A model generated the notes under the pieces. That model saw nothing but the letters and a program-made list of their open reading frames with translations, was not told where the DNA came from and ran no database searches. 64,000 bases of DNA. Origin: Lytechinus pictus (lineage: Eukaryota; Echinodermata; Echinoidea; Temnopleuroida; Toxopneustidae). Positions 1 through 24,639 of this stretch are shown in pieces (the first letter of the stretch is position 1; every line of letters begins with the position of its first letter). Position numbers and translations under genes: made by a program. The stretch is from NCBI RefSeq assembly GCF_037042905.1, contig NC_087257.1, forward strand, positions 10,347,501-10,411,500. The letters run 5' to 3'.

Positions 1-200
1 CATTACAACATTGAAATTTATGCATTTAATATTACATTACATAGGAAAGCTCCTCGCATATTCGTCACAAATCAAAAACCTAAAATTCTAAAATTTTCTT
101 AATCCTTGATGGATTTCTTCACACCTTTACCAATATTTTTAAAGCATTTTTTTCTGGTATTTTATAACAACATTATCGTAAGGGTGAACTTCCCCCTTAA
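1..200. mobile_element. Right part of a TTAA-flanked MITE (family also at 8649-9494)
   Basis: Cut by the window start. It is similar to 8950-9494 and ends GGGTGAACTTCCCCC followed by TTAA at 197-200. TTAA target sites fit Kolobok or piggyBac-type elements; superfamily is an inference. Confidence 0.55.
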
Positions 201-440
201 ATGGGGGAGTTAAGTTTAAAAAGGATTGGTCAAGATAACCAATGTGCTGGTGAATGTAACTGTGTCTGACCCACAAACATATTAAAATCAACCAATTGTT
301 ATATTGACCATATTTTATCAGTCGGGCACATAACTTATTTTCCAACAAATTGCTTACTTTGAACGATTCTTTTTTTGAGTCTGTAAGAATGATACACCTT
401 AGACTCTTTCCTACATGATTTGTATTCATTCATTCATTCA

Positions 441-591
441 CAGGGGCCGCGGAAGCGGGGGGGCGGGTCTGGGGGCCCCCACTTTTTTCCGAAACCGTGT
501 ACAAAAACGTAAAAATTACCATATGATTGTGATTTTTTGCATGGTCAGCCCCCCCCCCGGGCCCATTTTGAAAACCGTTTCGCGGCCCCTG
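441..591. mobile_element. Small hAT-like MITE
   Basis: 151 bp with ends CAGGGGCCGCG and CGCGGCCCCTG and an internal pair of G/C runs. The CAGGG terminus suggests hAT, but the ATTC-rich flanks hide any clean 8-bp duplication. Confidence 0.5.
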
Positions 592-762
592 ATTCATACA
601 TGTATTCATTCTTCTTCTTTTGCAAATACACCTTTGTCAAATCATGATAACCTGAGCAAGATCACAAATAAATAAACGGAGGAAACCATTTAGAATGATG
701 AGCTTCCTAAAAGAAAACAATATCTAACATAGAAATATATGCTTTAAACTTTGTGTATTACT

Positions 763-1885
763 TATCCGGATGTTGGCAGCCCGTTGTTTTTTAATGAAAT
801 TCAGATTTGTAAGACTTATTTTTCACATGCGGCTAATATTTTATTAAATAAAGCAAAAACCACAAATATTAAATAGGGACTTCAGGATGTCTTTATCAAA
901 ACAAACAATATCTTCATTTGAATTTTAAAGGTTTATCATTAGAGCTCCGATGAGTCGGTGGGAATAGGTAAAGAATTAAACTTCATATAATTTTTGATCT
1001 CCGCGCAGTTTTGTTTACACACAATAAAAAAATGTTTGAGGGGTTAGAATGTTTCAAGTATAGAAATAAATGTCTGTTTGTTATTTTCTTTGAACCATCA
1101 TATGGAATGATGTTCAAGTTCAAATTCAATTCGATTTATCCGGATGTTGGCTGCCTGTTGTTTTTTGATAAAATTCAGACTTTGATTAAGACTTATTTTT
1201 TCACATGCGGCTAATATTATATTAAATAAAGCGAAAACCACAAATACAAGGCACTCCAGGATGTGTTTATCCAAACAAAAAATATCTTCATTTGAATTTT
1301 AAAGGTTTATTATTAGAGCTCCGATGAGTCGGTGGGAAAAGGTAAAGAAACTTCATATAATTTTAGATCTCCGCACAGTTTGTTTACACACAATAAAAAA
1401 ATGTTTGAGGGGTTAGAATGTTTCAAGTATAGAAATAAATGTAAGTTTGTTATTTTCTTTGAGCAATCATACGGGATGTAGATCTAGTTCAAAATTCAAA
1501 TTCAATTCGATTTATCCGGATGTTGGCTGCCTGTTGGTTTTTAATGAAATTCAGATTTTTAAGACTTATTTTTTCACATGCGGCTAAAATTATATTCAAT
1601 AAAGCGAAATCACAAATATTAGGCACTTCATAATGTCTTTATCCAAACAAACAATGTCTTCATTTCAATTTTAAAGGTTCTTTTGTTTAATAGAGCTCCG
1701 ATGAGTCGGTGGGAATAGGCAAAGAAAGTTCATATCATTTTTGATCTCCGCGCAGTTTTGTTTACACATAATATAAAAATGTTACAGGTGCTCCAATGTT
1801 TCAAGTATAGGAATAAATGTCTGTTCGTTATTTTCTTTGAACCATCAAACGGAATGTAGTTCAAGTTCAAAATTCAAGTTCGATT
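763..1885. repeat. Tandem repeat, three units of about 374 bp
   Basis: Units begin near 763, 1137 and 1511 at TATCCGGATGTTGGC. Each contains AGAGCTCCGATGAGTCGG (about 941, 1316, 1692) and a TTTGTTTACACA block. Diverged sequence at 670-760 may be a remnant of a further unit. The third unit breaks off into a T run. Confidence 0.85.
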
Positions 1886-3412
1886 TTTTTTTTTCTAAAA
1901 GAAATTTACAATTACATTCATAGCGGCTTTAGACTAACAAAAAAGGGGTTCAAGTTGGCACCCTATAACACTGACAGCATTCTTTTGTGGGATGCATTTT
2001 ATTCTTGCCACCAATCGAAAAAGGTACCAAGCTCTGCGTGCACGGAGAAATGCCAATTTGAATGTTTTTATGGTTCAATCGCCCCCATTTTTATAGGTAA
2101 CATTGTGAATAGCAAATGAGAAGATCGATCGAAACTCGGGGTTTCTTGACACAGAATCTCGATAAATCTCGCGCAATGATTTTGATGGTAGGGAAGGAGA
2201 AGAGTTAGCTAAGGGCTCACAGGAGAGCAGACTGGGTTGAGAGGACCAGAGGGACAAAAATAAGGAATGCAGGAAGGCATATAGAGAAGAAAAAATAGAG
2301 ATAAATGAAGGAAAAGGGGAGAAAGGTAGCGAGAATGAGTGGGAAAGAGAGAGAGAGGGAGAGAAAGAGCGAGCGGGGGAGGGGGGTCGATGTAAAGAGA
2401 CATAAAATAAGAGACGAGAACAAGCGGACGGGCAGTGGCGTAATGAACCAGAAATTTGAGGGGGCCACTAAGCGTATGAGCAATCTTTGATATTTTGAAC
2501 GCCAAAATCTAATTTGGTGATAGATTTGGACATCATATTTTACCCTTTTACGTACCTTGTTCCCTTCGTTTTTATTTCCTAGGTCGAGAAACATTTTGGG
2601 TTCATGGCACTCAATAGCCTGGCCACCAAGCCCCCCCCCCCACCCCCCTCCCTAGGCAAGTCTGTGGTCAAACATTTTAAGTGGAAAATAGAAATATGAG
2701 AAAGCACGTTGATGAACATCGAAAAGCATTCGCATTTCCGTTTTGTAACATGACGTGGTTTCATTAACTGTGGCAATTCACAGCAACAAGAAAATAACGA
2801 AATGCAATCAACTCTGCTGAATCATGCACTTAAGCTTCAAATGTGATTTAAGTTAAAAGTGAAGATGTGCACATCGAAAACTAGGGTGACAGGTGGAAGA
2901 CATCGAGAATAAAGTGGCAATAGACCTAACCTCCTGAGAGAAAACCTGGAGGGGAGCAAGTTTGAAACATGCTTGAACTTGGAATCAGAGTGATTTAACG
3001 GACCTACACTTTAAAAAGCTCTGTGAATTTAGCTTTTTTGTTTTGTTTGATATAAAATAAGGTTGTTATTCCTGTATTATCAATGCCTTTGATTCATTAG
3101 GAAGTTAATGTAGGCCAAGAATTAATAACAAAATGTGAGGCGGGCCCTACTTCCCACTTTCAATACAGATTTTAAAAACAAGTGACGGTGTGGGGAAAAG
3201 CGCCTTTAGATATGGCATTTCCACAGTTACACCTGTACAAGCAAATATAATTTACATACGGCCCAATCATTAAGACGTTTAATATATACATCTTCTGTAT
3301 AAAATTTATACAGAAAGTCGTAACAGGTGTAAGGGACAGACAGCAGGAATAATACAATAAAATATTACAAAGAAAAGAAAGAAAATAATCAGAGGCCACC
3401 ATTAATTCCTTA
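1886..3412. other. Non-coding stretch, no gene seen
   Basis: Contains a GA-rich tract (about 2200-2410) and a C run (2632-2650). Open frames here are low-complexity by-products. Confidence 0.6.
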
Positions 3413-3727
3413 TGGCCCGTATTCTGAACTCGGGTTTAAATTAAACCCTGGTTTAAAGTTGTGGTTTAACTATGGAGAGCCAATCGGAGCACAAATCCCT
3501 AACAGTACACATTCAATTTATTAACTGATATGACATCCAAATTGTTTGTAATTGTTTGGGAATGATAACTGAAGTATTATTCTTTAGTTACGAAAGCAAA
3601 AGGAAACAAAGTAGTAAACATAAGAAATATACAATGCAAACAAAATTTTTGAATTTTTGGCTCCCCATAATTTTAACACGGAGTTAGACCATGGTCTAAG
3701 TTAAACCTGACTTCAGAATACGGGCCA
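3413..3727. mobile_element. MITE with TGGCCCGTATTCTGAA ends
   Basis: Ends TGGCCCGTATTCTGAA and TTCAGAATACGGGCCA, with further inverted GTTTAA blocks, flanked by TA on both sides (3411-3412 and 3728-3729). Non-autonomous; superfamily not assigned. Confidence 0.75.
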
Positions 3728-3982
3728 TATGAGCTTAGATATGCATAGGGCGGAATATTTTCAAATTATCGAAATATTAACTACAATCTTCTGGGACTCA
3801 TCATGACTTGACAGAAAGAACAACCCCACCATAACACGAGTATTTCCATTGCAGCTAATCGAAAATAATCATATTCGACTTATGAATTAAATCATTGAGG
3901 ACTTCATCCTCCTTCGAAAGGTTAGGGACATCATCTCCAGACCTGATCATCTGTATTTGACAATAATGTACCGTCTTTTCAG

Positions 3983-4075
3983 TTCCACTCCACCGGGGCA
4001 ATGAAGTCATTCCTCAGCATCCTCCATTCAAGTGCCACAGCCACATTGATAAAACCGCCTCCAGGCCGATCACAG
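3983..4075 (+). other. Possible orphan exon
   Basis: 93 nt open in one frame (starts FHSTGAMKSFLSILHSSA), preceded by a pyrimidine-rich acceptor GTCTTTTCAG and followed by GTATTA. A TATAAAA lies at 4142-4148. Product not recognised; may be chance. Confidence 0.2.
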
Positions 4076-4727
4076 GTATTACGTTATTTCCAATGACATA
4101 ATATCAGTCGATTTGGAGTCGATTTCGTAGGTGTGACTGTGGTATAAAAGAAGAGAGAGAGAGGACCCTCCAGGCCCGGGGGACCCGATGCACTCGACAT
4201 CTCGAAAAGGTCAGAGTATTATGAAGGAGCGCTGGAGGCGGATTGCATCCTTGCACGTGCTCAACGCATGCGTGGTGGGCGTGGCTGCTTGGTCGTAAAC
4301 AAATAAAGCAGGGTGGCGTGACCGATGACAGGGGATTATACTCAAGAAGGCCAACGTTAATGAAATTTTAATTAATGCGTCTTGTAGTATTTATATTCCC
4401 CCAGGAGAATTCCCCCTTCCCATGTTTTGTTCGCTCCTCCATCATCTCTGCAATAAGAAAGATTCGTTCGTACTTCGATCTCATGATCTCATTCATGTAA
4501 ACACTTGACTTGCTTTCCTACCAATGCAAGTCCTCTGATACGAAATGCATCGTTACCGTAAGCAGTGGCAAATCTCGGAAAATCGATGCCTGGGCCCAAC
4601 CGCTAAAACTAAGCCCATTTTAACATCTGACGCCTGGGGGCGAACGCTGTGATAATTTTCTTCTTGCTATCTTTTGAAGCCTATTTGTCTGTGGCTCTTT
4701 TTTTCGCTTGTTTTTTTTAATATAGTT

Positions 4728-5545
4728 TTTATTGCTTCTCAAACACAAATAATCAACAACAATATACTTATTATACTGTTGTTGTTAGGGTGTGTTTCGG
4801 ATAAACTTATTAGTCTAGTCTTCCCACCTCATTTTCCTTTTACCCCTTACCTCATACCCCTTTTAATATCTGACTCCAAGTTTCAATTGGGTTACCTTTG
4901 AATGGCTACGTTACCATAAAAGTAACTATTATGGAAAAGGGTTGTCATACGTTGTAAAAAACTCTGAAAAACTACAATGCAAATTTCTAAAAATAGCATG
5001 TTAAAAAGGATATCCTGAAAAGTCATATCAAGCCTCAGTGAACATTGTCAGGCATAATAACAACATCACCAAAACAAAGAACTGAAAAATGAAGTAATAC
5101 ACATCAAAAATAGAAAAGGGCGACATTGTAAAAGTTTATTGCTTCTCAAACACAAATAATCATCAACAACAATATACTTCTTATACTGTTGTTGTAAGGG
5201 TGTGTTTCAGATAAACTTATTAGTCTAGTCTTCCCACCTCATTTTCCTTTTACCCCTTACCTCATACCCCTTTTAATATCTGACTCCAAGTTTCAATAGG
5301 GTTACCTTTGAATGGCTACGTTACCATAAAAGTAATTATAATGGAAAAGGGTTGTCATACGTTGTAAAAAACTCTGAAAAACTACAATGCAAATTTCTAA
5401 AAATAGCATGTTAAAAAGGATATCCTGAAAAGTCATATCAAGCCTCAGTGAACATTGTCAGGCATAATAACAACATCACCAAAACAAAGAACTGAAAAAT
5501 GAAGTAATACACATCAAAAATAGAAAAGGGTGACATTGTAAAAGT
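4728..5545. repeat. Tandem duplication of about 410 bp
   Basis: TTATTGCTTCTCAAACACAA starts two near-identical copies, at about 4728 and 5137. The second ends near 5545. Differences are a few substitutions and small indels, so the duplication is recent. Confidence 0.9.
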
Positions 5546-5966
5546 CTGATTTTAATCATTACTGAAATACATGTACATTTTACATTTTACTTTCCATGGT
5601 TTCAAATGGAAAGAAACAAATAAACATTACAAAAGGAAATCATCACTGAATACTTGGAGACAAGTATCAACCTATCAATGCATATACATATATGTACAGT
5701 GAAGACAATGTTTCATGGTTAATAGTTTAAGTTTATTCTAGGCTACCTAAGCATAGTGAAATCGTCCAGTGTTTTGCTCAGAGTAGAAGATTGTCAATCC
5801 ATAATTCACCCATGGGGGACTGGATTACATTGGTTTTACATGCGTTTCCCTGAGGCCCCATCCATCAATATGCCAATTCTGTCTCCAACGGGTTAAGAAC
5901 ATCATGGCATTAATTACAAATACATTGAAAAGTTATTTGTTGATGAGAATTTCTTGTTCGTACACC

Positions 5967-6128
5967 TGGGACCCATTTCATAAAAAGTTGCCATCATAGC
6001 AACTCTTGCTGGAATGTCAACTACCATGACAACAGTGAAAATTCTGCTTCCAGATTAGCTCTTCCAATGAAAGTTGACATTCTAACAAGAGTTGCTATCA
6101 TAGTAACTTTCTAATGCAATGGGACCCA
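5967..6128. mobile_element. MITE with TGGGACCCATTTCATAA-type ends
   Basis: Left TGGGACCCATTTCATAAAAA and right ...AATGGGACCCA enclose inverted GTTGC(C/T)ATCATAG blocks, forming a long hairpin. Related ends occur at 12530-12677 and about 54856-54975. Confidence 0.75.
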
Positions 6129-6920
6129 GAATTTGCTTGCTCCCAAAGGTATCTCCATTACATGTATTTCCAATGCTGTTTTACAAAGTCTGGGGGTCAG
6201 CAAATAAAGTGAAAGTGAATGGACTTTTGGCTGTGGTGCTGACTGCAGAATAATACAACACACCTCAGATTTCTCAAATATCAACCTCAAACGATAAATG
6301 GTACACATTTGGTCTGCAGACATCTGTTATTACAGTAGCCTGTTGCAGGAAGATTTGTGAGCAATCCCAACTCCAAAAATCAAATGCAACTTGACTATCA
6401 ACCAATGAAGTGTGCATTAGGGACTTACGCTTGATTGTGTTTACATACAACCTTTTCTGCAACGGGCCTGTGATCTATTATATTGAAAACATTTGCCTTG
6501 GGACATTATATGTCCACAAATCAGAAATACATGAACATATGTATTTTTTTGGAAAGAAAAAATTGTTGTTCATTGTGATTCATTCTTCCATATAACTCAA
6601 TCAATGATCAAATGGTTCTGACGAGTTTACTTGTTAAAATAAATTCCAAACTGCAATCTGAACAGCTTACATCTTCAAATGATAAATATTACCAATGGAA
6701 TATTCTGATTTGACTTGATAAGTTAGTTGGAAGTGTGATCGTCAAAAGGGTCACATCAGGGAGACAGAATATCCACATTTCCCATAAAATTCAAACTTTT
6801 GAAGACATAGTCCACTCAAGTTTCAGTTACCACGTAGTTAATGTATCTGGGCAAAGATAGCCTGGAATCGATGGTTTCGGATGCCTTCTTAGTGCTACAC
6901 AATCTAATACGTAAATTGTC
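6129..6920. other. Non-coding stretch, no gene seen
   Basis: Half-elements with CAACGGGCCTG-like ends occur near 6340 and 6463. Nothing coding was recognised. Confidence 0.5.
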
Positions 6921-7329
6921 CTTTGGTCTACACCCAGTTGGTCTATGTATCATTTGTTCTCATCCCACAAGGTCTAATCGTAGTTCCTCAGCTCATCGAC
7001 TAACCATTCGGTCTAATTGCCTCCTAGCCCATGTACCAGTTCTTCTATTTTCAGTTATGCTGAACCCATTTCCTCTCGAATCCACTAGGTCTAATACCAT
7101 TTAGTCTATACGATTAAACGAACTGTTTATGATTCAAATTTTTAATCGATAAAGTGCACAATGATAATTAGCCTATGTGGAAATTTGGCCATCCGGACAT
7201 TAGACTAAATGACAGTTAATGACGGATGGAACGAATGGTAATTCAATTGAAGAGAAAGTACACCAATTGGGGCTCTGCCATGGTGTTAGACGATTAGAGG
7301 ATTAGACCAACTGGAAGTAGACCAAATGG
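6921..7329. mobile_element. Foldback element built of GGTCTA motifs next to the PSMD11 stop
   Basis: Left TTTGGTCTACACCCAGTTGG and right, in reverse, TTTGGTCTACTTCCAGTTGG are inverted ends. Many GGTCTAAT/ATTAGACC words fill the interior. It ends 11 bp before the PSMD11 stop codon complement, so it would form most of the proximal 3' UTR. Confidence 0.65.
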
Positions 7330-7340
7330 ATACAAAAAAC

Positions 7341-20053
<12,713 letters not shown>

Positions 20054-20415
20054 TTTGGCTGCAGCACATAAATTCACAAGTCATCACAGGTGAATTTTAG
20101 CTGAAGAAAACGATTCAACTGTTTAATTCCCTCGGCGCTGCCAATCTAATAAATTTACAGGTTCTATTCACGAAAATTCTTAAATAGTACAATTTATTAT
20201 AATATCTTAAATACCACCATTATACTAATAGTTGTTGAAAAATACTTTCAATTCTTTTTTAATATTAAAAAATAAATTTAATGTAATAAATGTGTATTTT
20301 TGTAATTTAATTTGGCTTAATTATCTGTATATTAGACTGGCAGATAGACGTAGACATTACTACTCGTCTAGTCTGCTAACCTTCTCAAATTTAGGCACGG
20401 CTATTAAAGTTAAAC
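20054..20415 (-). promoter_or_regulatory. Remaining proximal upstream region of PSMD11
   Basis: Only 362 bp separate the ATG from E1. This must hold the 5' UTR and perhaps promoter, unless they lie beyond E1. I see no convincing TATA box; an AG just before the ATG could be an acceptor. Confidence 0.35.
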
Positions 20416-21061
20416 GGTAGGCACTTATGATCCAAGTTTGAAAGGAGACTCGTAAAATGACGTCAGTCTCGCCGATGAATATTCATTAGATCGTGGTCGT
20501 GCGTGTTCAATATACACTGCGTGCAGGCATGCAGATAGTTATATGCGAGGAACTTTGGCTCCAGAGACAAGTTGTCAAATAACGTGTGTGTGTGTGCGTG
20601 TGTGTACCATCGGCTGGTAGTATGCCATGCTGTCTAAGACTTCAAACGCGTCGGAGAGAGTGCATGGCAATTCGGTAAAACGAAGTTTCCGATATAAAGA
20701 GATAATAAAATAACACTATGTACAGTACGCCCGGGGGGGCCACTTACATTGACGAGTGGATACCATGCGCGACCAAAAAAACACGTAAAAAGGATGTCTT
20801 TTTCAAGAGAGGGCACGTTACGTACGTAACGTGATAAGGGTGTCAAAAACACAAAAATATTGAAAAAAGGGTATCTATTTCCAGTACGTTGAGAGGCAAA
20901 TGTCAGACTCAGATCAGGGGAGGCAGGAGTACAATCAGGTTTTTTTAAAGGGAAGAATAGTGTAGAATAAAAGGTATTATATATAGCCAAATGATCTAGG
21001 TGAGGGAAGTGAACAATGATGTTTTTTTTTTTTAAAGAATGAATATACCTTACCTGAATAT
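20416..21061 (+). repeat. E1 left terminal inverted repeat
   Basis: Contains the perfect 20-bp palindrome CACGTTACGTACGTAACGTG (20814-20833) and a TG-rich microsatellite that is much shorter in the right arm. The uninterrupted TAA at 20635-20637 is the empty site of the insertion seen in the right arm. Confidence 0.85.
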
Positions 21062-22447
21062 TATGGTGAAGCCAATTTAAAAGGAGGTGAGACAAGTTTC
21101 AATGGAGGTTTTAAAAAAGAATAAACTGTATTATGGTGAAGCCAATTTAGAGGTGAGGCAAGTTTTAATGGAGGTTTTTAAAAAGAATAAACTGTATTAT
21201 GGTGAAGCCAATTTAAAAGGAGGTGAGGCAAGTTTCAATGGAGGTTTTTAAAAAGAATAAACTGTACGTACTACAAATTATATGGTGAAGCCAATTCAAA
21301 AGGAGGTGAGGCAAGTTTCAATGGAGGTTTAAAAAAATAAACTGTATTATGGTGAAGCCAATTTAAAAGGATGTGAGGCAATTAGTTTCAATTGAGGTTT
21401 TTTAAAAGAATAAACTGTACTACAAATTTGAAAGGAGGTGAGGCAAGTTTCAATGGAGGTTTTTAAAAAAAGAATAAACTGTACTACAAATTATGGTGAA
21501 GCCAATTCAAAAGGAGGTGAGGCAAGTTTCAATGGAGGTTTTAAAAAAAGAATAAACTGTACTACAAATTATGGTGAAGCCAATTTAAAAGGAGGTGAGG
21601 CAAGTTTCAATGGAGGTTTTTAAAAAAGAATAAACTGTACTACAAATTATGGTGAAGCCAATTCAAAAGGAGGTGAGGCAAGTTTCAATGGAGGTTTAAA
21701 AAAATAAACTGTATTATGGTGAAGCCAATTTAAAAGGAGGTGAGGCAAGTTTCAATGGAGGTTTTAAAAAGAATAAACTGTACTACAAATTTGAAAGGAG
21801 GTGAGGCAAGTTTCAATGGAGGTTTTTAAAAAGAATAAACTGTATTACAAGTTATGGTGAAGCCAATTTAAAAGGAGGTGAGGCAAGCCTCAATGGAGGT
21901 TTTTGAAAAGAATAAACTGTATTATGGTGAAGCCAATTTAAAAGGAGGTGAGGCAAGTTTCAATGGAGGTTTTTAAAAAGAATAAACTGTATTACAAGTT
22001 ATGGTGAAGGCAATTTAAAAGGAGGCGAGGCAAGTCCGTTTTTAAAAAGAATAAACTACTACAAATTATGGTGAAGCCAATTTAAAAGGAGGTGAGGCAA
22101 GTTTTAATGGAGATTTTTAAAAAGAATAAACTGTACTACAAATTTGAAAGGAGGTGAGGCAAGTTTCAATGGAGGTTTTTAAAAAGAATAAACTGTACTA
22201 CAAATTTGAAAGGAGGTGAGGCAAGTTTCAATGGAGGTTTTTAAAAAGAATAAACTGTACTACAAATTATGGTGAAGCCAATTTAAAAGGAGGTGAGGCA
22301 AGCCTCAATGGAGGTATTTAAAAAGAATAAACTGTATTATGGTGAAGCCAATTTAAAAGGAGGTGAGGCAAGTTTCAATGGAGGTTTTAAAAAAAGAATT
22401 AACTGTACTACAAATTATGGTGAAGCCAATTTAAAAGGAGGTGAGGC
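21062..22447 (+). repeat. E1 left subterminal tandem array
   Basis: About 20 units of 55-78 bp, composed of GGTGAAGCCAATTTAAAAGG, AGGTGAGGCAAGTTTCAATG and GAGGTTTTTAAAAAGAATAA, with or without CTACAAATT. Some units lack the GGTGAAGCC part. Confidence 0.92.
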
Positions 22448-24171
22448 ATATATACATATGTAATGTCTTTCAAGCTGTATGACAAAAATATTCTTTTCCA
22501 TCCAACATCAGCTTCTACTATTTTTTAAGGTTAGTTTTTATTGTCATGTTGGCAAATTGTGAAATAGTTCATGTTGAAATATGTTGTATTACCTGTCATG
22601 CATTTGTAATGTTATTTTTTTAGAATATATTCTGTCATCATTTTCAGTACATAAAAGTTTATTCAATGTATGCCTTTACCAAAGTTGGCCATAAGCACAG
22701 TGGGTACCAACTATCACTGAAGACAACACAACAATTACTCAAAATATATGCATAGCCTTATGAATGTACAAGTCAATAAAATCTACTATGACTACATAGC
22801 TTTTTTTTGTGCAACACAGTCATATTTCATTTGGATCAATTCAAAATTGAGTGGTGTTTTGGGGGTAATGCTATGTTAACTGCAGTTCTGTTGTCCTCTG
22901 ACAGTTGGTGTTGTAAGGATGTGATTGGCAGTGTGTGGACGTCATGTTATAAGAGAAAAAAGTTAAAGTGAGAGTGTTGGCTTTGAAATGGACTCAACCT
23001 ATGAAAGTTAAAGTTTGTGCTGCAGAAACTGGTGTGGTAGTGGGATGATAATGATGATGAGGAACAGGGCCGGTATTCAATGCTACTCTTAAAGCCACAA
23101 TTTCAAGTATATTTTACTCAGTATTTTGCAAAAGGATAATACTTATCCATCTTTGGTATTCAATTGCATTTTTTTTTTGCTAAATATTTTGCTTAAATGT
23201 AAGTCAGCCATCTACTAGACTTAAGTCTACATATACAAAAATGATACGCACAGAAATACATTCACACATTTGGCACTATTTGGCTCAAAATTTATAACAT
23301 CACAATGGGTATTAGTATTTAGTTCAATTTGGATAAGGTAAATTCTGAGATCTGATCTGCATACAAGTTTAAGCATTTTGATAAGCCAGCCAAATTGCTA
23401 AGTAAAATACTTACAAAATAAAAACTTAGAATTTAATAGGCGGCCGAGGTATTATTTTCTTCCAGAGGACATGTACAGATTTCTTGTTGACAAAGGATGA
23501 CATGATGATTATTTTGCAAATATGGCTTATTAAAAAATATATTATGTATATTCCATTTCAGTGACAATTGCATTTTTGGGGAGGGGATATTACGTATTTG
23601 GGAATGGAAAAGTTCAAAATTAATGCAAACTTAACCTATTTACGCAGGGGGGGGGGGGGCTCTGAGCTCTGCGATTAAAAAAAAAAGTCTTTTGCATGTT
23701 TTGAGACCAGTTTTGCGAAGCCCGGGTACTGGGTTCTGAAAATTACCAAACAATTTGTAAGTGCATATCAGACAAAAATGGCTCAAAATTGTGATATTTG
23801 TGTACCACGTCAATGGAATATGCGTTTTCAACCAAAATTCATGAATGCCTAATTGTTTTTAGTTTTGTTGAACTAAACTGATTTATTTTATGCTGTTACG
23901 AGAGTCCGAGCATCGTTGAAAAAAAACAATGCAATACAAAGGTAAAAACACAAGAAATACATTATCGAAGAACACCACAAAGAGTTTCTAAACCAAAAAT
24001 TAGAACATTTGGAGCTTTATTTAGGGAGTTAGAGGAATAGGTATAGTATACTAATTATGCACAAATGAGCATAATCAATTAATAGCAATTTGCATGAAAT
24101 AAATAACTACACAATTTTGTGGATTATTAAAAGCAATTGCGATCTTTCTCTTCACTATTCATTGTTTTTAG
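22448..24171. other. E1 central region between the two arrays
   Basis: No gene seen. Holds a CAGGGCCGGTATTCAATGC-type repeat (about 23066-23450) and the inverted copy of the C-run repeat (about 23640-24170). Confidence 0.55.
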
Positions 24172-24620
24172 AAACCTCATTGAAGACTTGCCTCATGCAC
24201 CTCTCAAGATGGCTTCATCATTTGAATTATATTCTACACTTATCATTCTTTAAAAAAAATCATTGTAGACATGCCTCACCTCCTCTCAAATTGCCTTCAC
24301 CATAACTTGTAATACAGTTTATTCTTTTTAAAAACCTCCATTAACTAATTACCTCACCTCCTTTTAAATTGGCTTCACCATAATTTGTAATACAGTTTAT
24401 TCTTTTTAAAAACCTCTATTGAAACTTGCGTCGCCTCCTTTTAAATTTGTAGTACAGTTTATTCTTTTTTAAAAACCTCCATTAAAACTTGCCTCACCTC
24501 CTTTTAAACTGGCTTCACCATAATACAGTTTATTCTTTTTAAAAACCTCCATTAAAACTTGCCTCACCTCCTTTTAAACTGGCTTCACCATATACAGTTT
24601 ATTCTTTTTAAAAACCTCCA
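24172..24620 (-). repeat. E1 right array, part before the E2 insertion
   Basis: Same unit as 21062-22447 in the opposite orientation (CTTTTAAATTGGCTTCACCA). Interrupted within a unit at CCTCCATT by E2. Confidence 0.92.
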
Positions 24621-24639
24621 TTCCCTTACAAAAATGTCG

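Noticed and set aside
941-1715. Hammerhead-ribozyme-like CGATGAGTC in each 374-bp unit
   Set aside because: The core reads CCGATGA rather than CTGATGA and no matching GAAA/stem arrangement was found.
2217-2594. 125-aa Leu/Ser/Phe-rich frame
   Set aside because: Opposite strand of a GA-rich low-complexity tract.
4674-4901. 75-aa frame with a hydrophobic, signal-like start
   Set aside because: Lies largely in the duplicated 410-bp block and is not preserved as a frame in the second copy.
20634-21095. 153-aa frame in E1's left arm, partly repeated at 53094-53312
   Set aside because: Shared only because the arms are inverted copies; no recognisable domain and no codon-level conservation could be shown.
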